Shown piece by piece: positions 7,223-14,336 of a DNA stretch of 18,696 bases. The notes below the pieces were generated by a model, which was given only the letters and a program-made list of their open reading frames with translations, was not told where the DNA came from and searched no databases. The translations under genes were made by a program, and so were the position numbers. Source of the DNA: an uncultured Blautia sp. (lineage in GTDB: Bacteria > Bacillota > Clostridia > Lachnospirales > Lachnospiraceae); NCBI GenBank assembly GCA_900552095.1, contig URYM01000011.1:1-18696 (forward strand), read 5' to 3'. Positions within the stretch are counted from its first letter, which is position 1. Every line of letters starts with the position of its first letter.

Positions 7223-8044
7223 TTAAAATGCTCCGCCATTTCCCAAAAGCAGAACGGACAGGAAATAAATGATGGGGGCCGTAAAGATCACACTGTCAAA
7301 ACGATCCAGGATCCCTCCGTGGCCGGGAATCAGCTTTCCGTAATCCTTAATATTCCGGTTCCTCTTGATCGCAGAAGCCGCCAGATCTCCCACCATGGAG
7401 ATGAGCGCTCCCACAGCGCAGATCAGCGCATACGTCAGGGGAGAGGCCTGAAGATTACCGAAATGATTGGCTGCCAGCGCATACAGAACGCCCAGAAGGG
7501 CTGCGCCAGCTACGCCTCCCACGGCTCCCTCCACCGATTTTTTCGGGCTTAAGACCGGAGCCATCTTGTGTTTTCCGAAAAGCATTCCCGCGCAGTAAGC
7601 ACAGGTATCACACCCCCAGGAGCAAAGGAGGATCAACCATACATGCCAGGCTCCTCCCGGAAGTTCTCTGGTCAGGTAGACGCAGGAGAGCATCACTCCC
7701 ACATAGAGAACACCGAAGGCCGCTGCCATCACTTCCTCCGCTCTGTAGCGGGGATAGGTAAATACATAGACGCACATCACCAGGATCACAGCCGCCAGCA
7801 CCGCCATCAGCTGGTAAAATTCACCGGCATACATTGCTGCATAATACAGGGTAACCGCCCCGTAACCGGCCATCTCCAGCAGCCCCGTCCTATCCCTGTG
7901 CACGCCCATCGCCCGGTACAGCTCCCGCATCCCGATCAGGGAAATGATCCAGGTTGTGGCAAAAAGAACTGCGCCGCCGCTGCAGATGGTGAGAAGCGCA
8001 ACTGCCACCAGTACGATCCCGCTCAATAATCTGGTTTTAAACAT
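7223..8044 (-). CDS. cdsA: Phosphatidate cytidylyltransferase (CDP-diglyceride synthase)
   Basis: Membrane enzyme making CDP-diacylglycerol from phosphatidic acid and CTP, the branch point of phospholipid synthesis. It is 273 residues long with many hydrophobic helices, starting with about 7-35. The C-terminal region carries the family signature: SAIKRNRNIKD, then GKLIPGHGGILDRFDS, with the conserved K-D and the H-G-G-x-x-D-R-x-D metal/CTP site. The ATG overlaps the uppS stop by eight bases (ATGTTTAA) and has AAGGAGG upstream, so translation is probably coupled to uppS. Neighbours are uppS upstream and dxr downstream, the usual Firmicute order. Confidence 0.96.
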   Translation of the reverse strand: MFKTRLLSGIVLVAVALLTICSGGAVLFATTWIISLIGMRELYRAMGVHRDRTGLLEMAGYGAVTLYYAAMYAGEFYQLMAVLAAVILVMCVYVFTYPRYRAEEVMAAAFGVLYVGVMLSCVYLTRELPGGAWHVWLILLCSWGCDTCAYCAGMLFGKHKMAPVLSPKKSVEGAVGGVAGAALLGVLYALAANHFGNLQASPLTYALICAVGALISMVGDLAASAIKRNRNIKDYGKLIPGHGGILDRFDSVIFTAPIIYFLSVLLLGNGGAF

Positions 8045-8750
8045 GATCTTCCTCCTTCACTCCGCCAAAGCGCCGGTCCCTTTCATTGTATTTCTCAATG
8101 GCCCTGATTAATTCCTCTTTTGAAAAATCCGGCCAGGGCACCGGCGTAAAATAAAATTCTGTATAGGCCAGCTGCCAGAGCAGAAAATTAGAAAGGCGGA
8201 GTTCTCCGCTTGTGCGGATCATAAGATCCGGATCCGGCACCCCTGCTGTATCAAGATATTTTTCAAAATCCTGCTCTGTGATCACCTCCGGAGCCCTTCC
8301 GCTTCTGATGTCGGCCGCCATCCGGTTAGCCGCCCGCACCAGTTCATCCCGGCTTCCGTAATTGAGGGCAATCTGAAAATGGATCGCATCAAAATCCTTG
8401 GAAAACTCCTCCAGTTCCCGGATACTGTCCCTGATATCCTCATCAAAAGGCGCCGGATCTCCGATCACTGTCACCTTCATATTATTTTTCTTTGCCTGCT
8501 TCATGCACCGCTTCAGATATCTGCGAAACAGATTCATAAGACCGTTTACTTCCTCCGGGGACCGTTTCCAGTTCTCTGTGGAAAATGCATACACAGTGAG
8601 ATATTTCACGCCCAGATCCCGGGCTGTGTTGCAGATTCTCTCCAGATTTTCACAGCCCTTTACATGGCCATAGCTTCTGGGCATTCCCTTGCTCTTCGCC
8701 CACCGTCCGTTTCCATCCAAAATGATGGCGATATGTTCAGGTACCTGCAT
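8037..8750 (-). CDS. uppS: Isoprenyl transferase (undecaprenyl diphosphate synthase)
   Basis: Cis-prenyltransferase that elongates farnesyl diphosphate with isopentenyl diphosphate to C55 undecaprenyl diphosphate, the cell-wall lipid carrier. The start chosen (MQVPEHIA) has AAGGAG five bases upstream and gives 237 residues; a longer in-frame start 75 bases upstream adds a low-complexity extension without support. The catalytic IILDGNGRWAK (D12) is near the N terminus. YAFSTENWKR, the LNYGSRDE region, and the C-terminal MIRTSGELRLSNFLLWQ with the following Y-x-E complete the family motifs. It overlaps cdsA by eight bases. About 100 bases separate it from frr, with no convincing terminator or promoter there. 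Confidence 0.96.
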   Translation of the reverse strand: MQVPEHIAIILDGNGRWAKSKGMPRSYGHVKGCENLERICNTARDLGVKYLTVYAFSTENWKRSPEEVNGLMNLFRRYLKRCMKQAKKNNMKVTVIGDPAPFDEDIRDSIRELEEFSKDFDAIHFQIALNYGSRDELVRAANRMAADIRSGRAPEVITEQDFEKYLDTAGVPDPDLMIRTSGELRLSNFLLWQLAYTEFYFTPVPWPDFSKEELIRAIEKYNERDRRFGGVKEEDHV

Positions 8751-8852
8751 ATAAACTCCTTTTCTCCCGGCAGTTTCCCGCCTGTTTTTCTCTCGGAAAA
8801 AAGAGGCCCCGGCCCATGTTCCCATGCGGCGACGCCTCCCTCATCTCCTCTT

Positions 8853-9404
8853 TTATACGGTCAGGATCTCTTTGGACTTCACTTCCACTGCTTCATCCAC
8901 TTTTTTGATAAATTTATCCGTCATTTTCTGAACGGCATCTTCCATATCCTTTACTTCATCCTCAGACACATCAGCCTTGCCCAGTTTTTTGAGCATATCG
9001 TTGGCATCCCGGCGAATATTGCGGACAGCCACCTTGGCAGCCTCACCCTTCTTCTTTACATCCTTGACCAGTTCTTTTCTGCGCTCCTCGGTAAGTTCCG
9101 GGAATACCAGACGGATTACTTTTCCATCGTTGGTGGGATTAATTCCCAGGTCAGACATATTGATCGCTTTCTCGATCTCTTTTACCATCTTCGCCTCCCA
9201 GGGCTGAATCTGGATGATCCTTGCTTCCGGAACAGAGATATTGGCAACCTGCTGCAGACTGGAGGGTGTTCCGTAGTAATCTACCATAATACGGTCCAGC
9301 ACATGGGGATTGGCTCTTCCCGCCCGGATTGTTCCAAACTCTCCCTCAAGATTCTGCAGTGTCTTTGTCATTTTTTCCTCATATTTTACGATTCTCTCGT
9401 CCAT
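8853..9404 (-). CDS. frr: Ribosome recycling factor
   Basis: Splits post-termination ribosomes together with EF-G. The 183 residues match the family (about 185). The N-terminal helix [19 protein letters not shown] leads into the signature [15 protein letters not shown] and [15 protein letters not shown] long helical C-terminal half rich in Lys and Glu ([18 protein letters not shown]) follows. The start at base 9404 has AAGGAGG about six bases upstream. A longer open frame with 19 extra codons reads back into the end of pyrH and is rejected. It begins 13 bases after the pyrH stop, so the two genes form the usual pyrH-frr pair. Confidence 0.97.
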   Translation of the reverse strand: MDERIVKYEEKMTKTLQNLEGEFGTIRAGRANPHVLDRIMVDYYGTPSSLQQVANISVPEARIIQIQPWEAKMVKEIEKAINMSDLGINPTNDGKVIRLVFPELTEERRKELVKDVKKKGEAAKVAVRNIRRDANDMLKKLGKADVSEDEVKDMEDAVQKMTDKFIKKVDEAVEVKSKEILTV

Positions 9405-9417
9405 GATTTCCTCCTTC

Positions 9418-10113
9418 TTATACCAGCACCCGGGTTCCTGTAATCTTGCCGTGCGCCGCATTTACAATACTGTTTTCTTCATTTAATCCAAATACCAGCA
9501 TGGGCATCTTATTCTCCATGCACATGATGGATGCAGTCAGGTCAACAACCGCCAGCTTTTTGTCGATCACTTCCTGAATGTGAACCTCATCATACTTCTT
9601 TGCCTCCGGATTCGTCTTGGGATCGCTGTCATAGACACCGTCCACAGCTTTCGCCAGCAGGATGGTCTCCGCCTCAATCTCTACTGCCCGCAGTACAGTC
9701 GTGGTGTCTGTGGAAAAGTAGGGATGTCCTGTTCCCCCTGCAAAGAAAACTACCATGCCGTGAGAAAAATATTTGTTTGCCCGGTCTTTTGAAAATTCCT
9801 TTGTGAAAGATCCGCAGACAAAAGGCGTCAGCACAGCAGTCATCATTCCCTGTGAGCGGAAAATCTCTGATACGTAAATACAGTTCATCACCGTAGCCAG
9901 CATTCCGATCTGATCTGCTTTGGTGCGGTCCATATTTTCACTGCTTCTTCCGCGCCAGAAATTGCCGCCTCCGATGACGATGCCAACTTCGATCCCCTCG
10001 TCAACCAGCGCCTTGACCTGTTTTGCGACCCCCACAACAGTGGCTTCATCAAATCCTGTCTTCTTTTCGCCTGCAAGTGCCTCGCCGCTTAATTTCAGCA
10101 ATACTCGTTTCAT
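9418..10113 (-). CDS. pyrH: UMP kinase
   Basis: Phosphorylates UMP to UDP in pyrimidine nucleotide synthesis; bacterial hexameric enzyme of the amino-acid-kinase fold, 231 residues. Visible motifs are LKLSGEAL (6-13), [10 protein letters not shown], the LTPFVCGSF region, [21 protein letters not shown] for phosphate binding, [15 protein letters not shown], and a C-terminal [14 protein letters not shown] lies eight bases before the ATG. It is the first gene of the pyrH-frr-uppS-cdsA-dxr-rseP run here. The rpsB and tsf genes that often precede it in Firmicutes are absent; aspartate kinase takes that place, behind a terminator. Confidence 0.97.
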   Translation of the reverse strand: MKRVLLKLSGEALAGEKKTGFDEATVVGVAKQVKALVDEGIEVGIVIGGGNFWRGRSSENMDRTKADQIGMLATVMNCIYVSEIFRSQGMMTAVLTPFVCGSFTKEFSKDRANKYFSHGMVVFFAGGTGHPYFSTDTTTVLRAVEIEAETILLAKAVDGVYDSDPKTNPEAKKYDEVHIQEVIDKKLAVVDLTASIMCMENKMPMLVFGLNEENSIVNAAHGKITGTRVLV

Positions 10114-10183
10114 CCCAGGTTCTCCTTATTTCTTATCTTATTCTCTGTCCCGCCCCTGTCTTTCGGGGACATGTTCTGTGACT

Positions 10184-10212
10184 ATCCTACCATATTTCCC
10201 GGAAGATTTCAA
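10184..10212 (-). promoter_or_regulatory. Sigma-A promoter of the pyrH operon
   Basis: On the minus strand TTGAAA (10207-10212), a 17-base spacer and TAGGAT (10184-10189) form a good sigma-A promoter. It overlaps the T-run of the lysC terminator. Initiation near base 10177 gives a leader of about 64 bases. That leader can fold TGTCCC (10166-10171) against GGGACA (10146-10151), or a nested CCCC/GGGG alternative. Confidence 0.6.
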
Positions 10213-10273
10213 TAAAAATGGAACTCCGGAAGCAGATGGAAGATTCCCCCTTTCCTTCTGTCTCCGGAGTCCC
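10211..10273 (-). terminator. Rho-independent terminator after lysC
   Basis: On the minus strand GGGACTCCGGA pairs with TCCGGAGTTCC (11 pairs, one G-U). Inner CAGA/TCTG and GGAA/TTCC pairings extend it into a long hairpin, followed by ATTTTTATT. It starts 16 bases beyond the lysC stop and separates lysC transcription from pyrH. Confidence 0.85.
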
Positions 10274-10288
10274 TCTTATCCTGTGCAG

Positions 10289-11608
10289 TTACAGCTGGGC
10301 TGTCACAAAAATATCGTAGATTGCCTGGATCGCAGTCTCGAAATCCCTGTTGTCCACACCGATAATAATATTCAGTTCACTGGATCCCTGATCGATCATC
10401 CGCACATTGACGTGGGCATGAGCCAGAGCGGAGAAAATTCTTCCTGCCGTCCCCCTCGTTCTCTGCATTCCCCGTCCCACAACGGCCACCAGCGCCAGCC
10501 CGGAATCCAGTTCAATGTGATCCGGATTCACTGCCCTGTGAAGTCCTGCCACCACCTGCTGCTCCTTTTCCTGGAACTCGCTCTCATGTACCAGAACCGT
10601 CATGGTATCAATACCGGAAGGCAGATGCTCAAAGGAAATCCCGTTATCCTCAAAGACCTGCAATACCTTTCTTCCGAACCCAATCTCAGAGTTCATCATA
10701 TCTTTATCAATGTATACGGAGGCAAAGCCTTTCTTTCCGGCAATGCCGGTAATCGTAAATTTGGAACGGGCGCAGGTACTCTCCACGATCATGGTTCCCT
10801 TTGCTCTGGGATCATTGGTGTTTCTGATATTGATGGGGATTCCTTCCTCCCTGAGCGGGAAAATGGCATCCTCATGAAGAACCGTTGCTCCCATATAAGA
10901 CAGTTCCCTTAACTCCTTGTAAGTGATCACATCGATCACTTCCGGATTGGGAATGATCCGGGGATCTGTCACCAGGAAACCGGATACGTCCGTCCAGTTC
11001 TCATAGAGATCCGCCCCGATAGCTCTTGCCACGATCGATCCTGTAATGTCGGATCCGCCTCTTGAAAACGTCTTGATCCGCCCATCTGCATAAGCGCCGT
11101 AAAATCCGGGGATCACTGCATTCTCGCAGTTTTCCAGCCTTTTAGCCACCAGATCATACGTCTCCTGCGCTGCAAAAGAACCATCCTCATGAAAACGGAT
11201 CACCTCCGCTGCATCGATGAAGGTAAAGCCCAGATAATTGGCCATGATAATGCCGTTCAGATACTCTCCTCTGGAAGCTGCATAATCTTCCCCGCACTGC
11301 TCCAGAAAACGCTTCCTGATCTCGGCAAACTCCTCTTCCAGGTCGAGTTCAAGCCCCAGTCCCGTTATAATTCCCTGATAGCGGTCCTGGATCTCTTCCA
11401 GCCTCCGGTCGATCGAATCTCTTCTCGCCGCTGCCGCATAACAGGTATACAGCATATCGGTCACCTTAATATCTTCCGGAAAACGCTTGCCCGGCGCAGA
11501 GGGAACTACATAAGCCCGCGAACAGTCTGCCCGGATAATCTTCCCCACTTTCTCAAACTGTTCTGCGCTTGCCAGAGAGCTTCCGCCAAATTTCACAACC
11601 TTTCTCAT
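10289..11608 (-). CDS. lysC: Aspartate kinase, monofunctional
   Basis: Phosphorylates aspartate, the entry to lysine, threonine, methionine and diaminopimelate synthesis. It has 439 residues from the start at base 11608 (MRKVVKFGGSS), which has GGAGG seven bases upstream. An ATG six bases earlier would be too close to that site, and a longer frame adds unsupported residues. The kinase domain shows KFGGSSLA (6-13), SRGEYLNG and FSRGGSDITGS. Two ACT domains follow at the C terminus (about 300-370 and 375-439; LALVAVVGRGMQRTRGTAGRIFSAL lies in the second), as in feedback-regulated enzymes. No homoserine dehydrogenase is fused. It has its own promoter and terminator. Which end product inhibits it cannot be told from sequence, and there is no room for a lysine riboswitch. 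Confidence 0.93.
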   Translation of the reverse strand: MRKVVKFGGSSLASAEQFEKVGKIIRADCSRAYVVPSAPGKRFPEDIKVTDMLYTCYAAAARRDSIDRRLEEIQDRYQGIITGLGLELDLEEEFAEIRKRFLEQCGEDYAASRGEYLNGIIMANYLGFTFIDAAEVIRFHEDGSFAAQETYDLVAKRLENCENAVIPGFYGAYADGRIKTFSRGGSDITGSIVARAIGADLYENWTDVSGFLVTDPRIIPNPEVIDVITYKELRELSYMGATVLHEDAIFPLREEGIPINIRNTNDPRAKGTMIVESTCARSKFTITGIAGKKGFASVYIDKDMMNSEIGFGRKVLQVFEDNGISFEHLPSGIDTMTVLVHESEFQEKEQQVVAGLHRAVNPDHIELDSGLALVAVVGRGMQRTRGTAGRIFSALAHAHVNVRMIDQGSSELNIIIGVDNRDFETAIQAIYDIFVTAQL

Positions 11609-11645
11609 ATCCATTCCTCCGTTGTATTCGCTCCATATGCTACTT

Positions 11646-11674
11646 AATTTATCGTAAAAAATGATGGAAGTCAA
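11646..11674 (-). promoter_or_regulatory. Sigma-A promoter of lysC
   Basis: On the minus strand TTGACT (11669-11674), a 17-base spacer and TAAATT (11646-11651) give a well-formed promoter. Initiation near base 11639 leaves about 30 bases of leader, so expression is unlikely to be controlled by a riboswitch. No clear terminator separates ktrA from this point, so some read-through is possible. Confidence 0.6.
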
Positions 11675-11712
11675 GAAATTCCTTGCAGGATATCCCCTTT
11701 TTCCCGGTCAGA

Positions 11713-12363
11713 TCAGTCCATATCTGCAATTTTCAACAGGTCTTCCTTTCCTCCAGCCATAACAAGATGCTCTTCCAGCTGAAAAACATAATCCGGATCC
11801 GTCATCGGAAGGATCATCTGCCCCCGCTTCACACCTATGATATTCACCTGATGGGCGGAACGCACATTCACATCCCGCACGGTCTTGCCCGCCCAGGTTC
11901 CCGGCGTCTTCACTTCCGAAACCGCATACGCATCGGAAAGCTCCGTATAGCTGAACACATTTTTCGCACTGTAGAGAGCCGCTGTACGCTGAGCCATATC
12001 CCGCTCGGGATGGACGATAGCATCCGCCCCCACTTTCAAAAGAAATTTTGCGTGAATCTCCCTGTCCGCTTTGGACACCACATAGCGGGCTCCCATCTCT
12101 TTTAAAAGGCAGGTGATCTCCAGCGAAGACTGGAAATCATCGCTGATACAGACGAAACAGACGTCGAAATTTCCCACTCCCAGCGCCTGCAGCACCTCCC
12201 CGTCGGCACAGTCCCCGATCTGAGCCTGGGTCACATAGGGCTCCAGCCTGCTGACCGACTCCTCGTCCTTATCCACCACCATAACTTCATTATTCAGCTG
12301 GATCAGATTCTTTGCCAGATGGGTTCCGAATCTTCCCAGTCCGATTACCAGCATAGAACGCAT
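11713..12363 (-). CDS. ktrA: KtrA-type single-RCK potassium-uptake regulator
   Basis: Peripheral gating subunit of the KtrAB potassium channel. The 216 residues form one RCK unit: an N-terminal Rossmann fold with GLGRFG (8-13) and an acidic strand-2 end (VVDKDEE), then a TrkA_C domain at about 135-216. In KtrA/CpaA proteins of Bacillus and Staphylococcus this domain can bind cyclic di-AMP. The segment VRDVNVRSAHQVNII resembles the reported ligand motif, with Asn at one usual Asp position, so binding is plausible but unproven. AAGGAGG lies about ten bases before the ATG, and the gene begins 15 bases after the ktrB stop, so the order is ktrB-ktrA. It is half the size of the TrkA encoded at 100-1458. 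Confidence 0.92.
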   Translation of the reverse strand: MRSMLVIGLGRFGTHLAKNLIQLNNEVMVVDKDEESVSRLEPYVTQAQIGDCADGEVLQALGVGNFDVCFVCISDDFQSSLEITCLLKEMGARYVVSKADREIHAKFLLKVGADAIVHPERDMAQRTAALYSAKNVFSYTELSDAYAVSEVKTPGTWAGKTVRDVNVRSAHQVNIIGVKRGQMILPMTDPDYVFQLEEHLVMAGGKEDLLKIADMD

Positions 12364-12378
12364 ACGCCTGATTCCTCC

Positions 12379-13710
12379 TTAACCAATGATAATCTTTCCT
12401 TCTGGATTTTTCATCTTGGGCGTCTTCTTGGCTGCCACCGCTGCCAGAACTGAGAGTCCGCCCACTCTTCCGCTGTACATCAGGATGATCAGCACGATCC
12501 TGGACAGCGCCTCCATCTCTCTTGTCACACCCGTGGAGAGTCCTACGGTACCGATGGCGGAAAATACTTCCAGCACCACATCTCTAATAGGAAGATTCTG
12601 CAGCCCCAGGATAACCAGAAGTCCTCCCAGAGCCATCATAACATAGAGGGAACCACTCACAAAGGCCCTCCGGATCTGATCATTTCCCAGTCTTCTGCGG
12701 AAAATATTGATTTCCTCCCTCTGCCGGATGCTGGAAGCTACCCCCATGATAATCACCGCCATCGTCGTGATCTTCATTCCGCCTCCGGTAGACCCGGGCG
12801 CTGCTCCCACCATCATAAGAAGTGTGGTGAGAATCACTCCGGCCTCACTGAGATCGTTGAGATCCGTCGTATTAAACCCGGCCGTTCTCGGCGTCACCGA
12901 CTCAAAAGACGCCGCCAGGATACGCTCTCCCATATCCATTCCCGCCAGCGTGTGATTCCGCTCCACGATCAGAAATCCTATGGTTCCCCCCACAAGTAAA
13001 ATAGCCGTACCCGTCAGAACCACCTTTGCATGAAGGGAGTACTTCCGGAAATGCTGCCTGTGCTCCAGTACATCCCTCCACACCACAAATCCCACGCCTC
13101 CCAGAATGATGAGCGCCATGATCACCAGGGTCACAAGAGGGTCTGTCCGGTACTCCACCAGCGAATTGTAGGGAGCCTGAAAGCCCATCAGATCAAAACC
13201 CGCATTACAGAAAGCGGACACAGAATGAAAGATCCCATACCAGATTCCCCGTCCTATGCCAAACTGAGGGATAAACCGAATCATCAGAAGCAGGGCGCCG
13301 ATCCCCTCCACTGCAAACGTAAACGTCAGCATCCAGCGCAGCAGCTTGACCACTCCGCCCAGCTGCAGGGCGCTGACCGATTCCATCAGATACGTCCTCT
13401 CTCGAAGCCCGATCCTCTTTCCCGTGACCATCACAACAGACGTGAGGATCGCCACAAACCCCAATCCTCCGATCTGGATCAGGCTTAAGATCACTGCCTG
13501 GCCAAAGAGCGTAAATGTAAGATAGGTGTCCGCCACCACAAGTCCCGTCACGCAGGTGGCGGAAGTCGCGGTAAAAATAGCGTCCAGGAAACTGATATGT
13601 ACTCCTTCCCGGGTGGCAAAGGGGAGACACAAAAGCAACGCCCCTCCCAGGATTACCACCGCAAATCCCAGCGCCAGGAGCCGGGTTGGAGATAAATGTT
13701 TTCTTTTCAT
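12379..13710 (-). CDS. ktrB: KtrB-type potassium channel subunit
   Basis: Membrane pore of the Ktr potassium/sodium-symport family, 443 residues (B. subtilis KtrB about 445). The four filter loops are SATCVTGLVV (50-59), SAFCNAGFD (165-173), TPRTAGFN (273-280) and IGTVGLST (386-393), each with its filter glycine. The intramembrane gate loop GAAPGSTGGGMKIT (302-315) between the third and fourth repeats is glycine-rich, as in KtrB. The short N terminus (first helix at about 10-31) is typical of KtrB rather than TrkH. The ribosome binding site is weak (GAGGT about eleven bases upstream), unlike its neighbours. Partner: KtrA immediately downstream. It is divergent from the hemerythrin gene across about 200 bases. 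Confidence 0.93.
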   Translation of the reverse strand: MKRKHLSPTRLLALGFAVVILGGALLLCLPFATREGVHISFLDAIFTATSATCVTGLVVADTYLTFTLFGQAVILSLIQIGGLGFVAILTSVVMVTGKRIGLRERTYLMESVSALQLGGVVKLLRWMLTFTFAVEGIGALLLMIRFIPQFGIGRGIWYGIFHSVSAFCNAGFDLMGFQAPYNSLVEYRTDPLVTLVIMALIILGGVGFVVWRDVLEHRQHFRKYSLHAKVVLTGTAILLVGGTIGFLIVERNHTLAGMDMGERILAASFESVTPRTAGFNTTDLNDLSEAGVILTTLLMMVGAAPGSTGGGMKITTMAVIIMGVASSIRQREEINIFRRRLGNDQIRRAFVSGSLYVMMALGGLLVILGLQNLPIRDVVLEVFSAIGTVGLSTGVTREMEALSRIVLIILMYSGRVGGLSVLAAVAAKKTPKMKNPEGKIIIG

Positions 13711-13751
13711 TACTTATATACCTCGTATTCTTTGAAATCCTGCTATCGCCT

Positions 13752-13780
13752 ATCATAATCCTTTTCTCCTGAAATGTATA
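13752..13780 (-). promoter_or_regulatory. Candidate sigma-A promoter of ktrB-ktrA
   Basis: On the minus strand TATACA (13775-13780), a 17-base spacer and TATGAT (13752-13757) form a plausible promoter with initiation near base 13745. A second candidate further upstream (TTGAAA with CAAAAT) cannot be excluded. The intergenic stretch lacks the GGGGAACC- and GGGTGAA-type conserved blocks of the cyclic di-AMP (ydaO) riboswitch that controls ktr genes elsewhere. Confidence 0.4.
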
Positions 13781-13822
13781 TCCTATTTTGCGATTTTTAC
13801 CTGGAAATTTCAAAAAAATGCG

Positions 13823-13851
13823 TAGCAATATTTCTCTTTTGGGCATATAAT
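13823..13851 (+). promoter_or_regulatory. Promoter of hemerythrin-flavodiiron operon
   Basis: A perfect TATAAT (13846-13851) lies 17 bases after TAGCAA (13823-13828), a weak -35. Initiation near base 13858 puts a small hairpin, GCCAT-ATTT-ATGGC (13862-13875), almost at the 5' end of the mRNA, where it could stabilise the transcript. The leader is about 50 bases. Confidence 0.55.
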
Positions 13852-13907
13852 AAAAGGGAATGCCATATTTATGGCCTGCAACGCAAAAGAAAGGACAGGT
13901 AAACACA

Positions 13908-14315
13908 ATGGAAAAAATTGTATTTGACACAAAACTTCACACAGGAAACGAGCTGATCGACACTCAGCACAGCGAACTGATCGACAGAGTAAACAAACTG
14001 GTAGAGAGCTGCCAGGAAGGGACCGGCAAGCTGGCCGCTGTGAAGACGCTTGACTTCCTTATGGATTACACAGATTTTCATTTTTCCGCTGAGGAAAAAC
14101 TGCAGGAAGAGAACGCTTACCCGTCTCTTGCCGAGCACAAAGCCCTCCACGACGGCTTCAAAAAATCCGTAAAAGAGCTACAGGAAATGCTGGAGGAGGA
14201 GCAGGAACCCTCCGCTGCCTTTGTTGCCGCTGTAAACACCAATATCAAGGACTGGCTGGTAAACCATATCATGAAAGCCGACCAGGCTGTTGCCGACTAC
14301 GTAAAAAGCAGATAA
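13908..14315 (+). CDS. Bacteriohemerythrin
   Basis: Small non-haem diiron protein that binds O2 reversibly; 135 residues in a four-helix bundle. All seven iron ligands are present: H21 (DTQH), H58 and E62 (FHFSAE), H77 and H81 (EHKALH), H120 and D125 (NHIMKAD). There is no signal peptide or fused signalling domain, so it is a free cytoplasmic carrier or sensor. The start chosen follows AAAGGACAGG; an in-frame ATG at 13860 lies at the predicted transcription start and is rejected. The flavodiiron O2 reductase gene begins 21 bases downstream with no terminator between, which suggests that hemerythrin captures or delivers O2 for that enzyme. That role is inference. Confidence 0.92.
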   Translation: MEKIVFDTKLHTGNELIDTQHSELIDRVNKLVESCQEGTGKLAAVKTLDFLMDYTDFHFSAEEKLQEENAYPSLAEHKALHDGFKKSVKELQEMLEEEQEPSAAFVAAVNTNIKDWLVNHIMKADQAVADYVKSR

Positions 14316-14336
14316 GCTTTTAGAAAGCAGGTGTCT

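Noticed and set aside
8797..8815. GC-rich palindrome followed by T residues between frr and uppS, as a terminator
   Set aside because: GGCC-GG-GGCC leaves only a two-base loop, so a stable hairpin is unlikely; the operon probably continues through.
8379..9443. Plus-strand open frame of 354 codons across uppS and frr
   Set aside because: It runs antisense through two conserved genes and their gap with no start signal or family motif.
11609..11712. Lysine riboswitch before lysC
   Set aside because: Only about 100 bases are available, the predicted leader is about 30 bases, and no L-box-like structure is visible.
13205..13756. Out-of-frame minus-strand frame starting MIGDSRIS upstream of ktrB
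   Set aside because: It has a passable AGGAG, but its ATG lies inside the predicted -10 TATGAT, and it runs through ktrB in another frame without any domain.
13711..13907. Cyclic di-AMP (ydaO) riboswitch before ktrB
   Set aside because: The conserved blocks were looked for on the minus strand and not found; the predicted leader is short.
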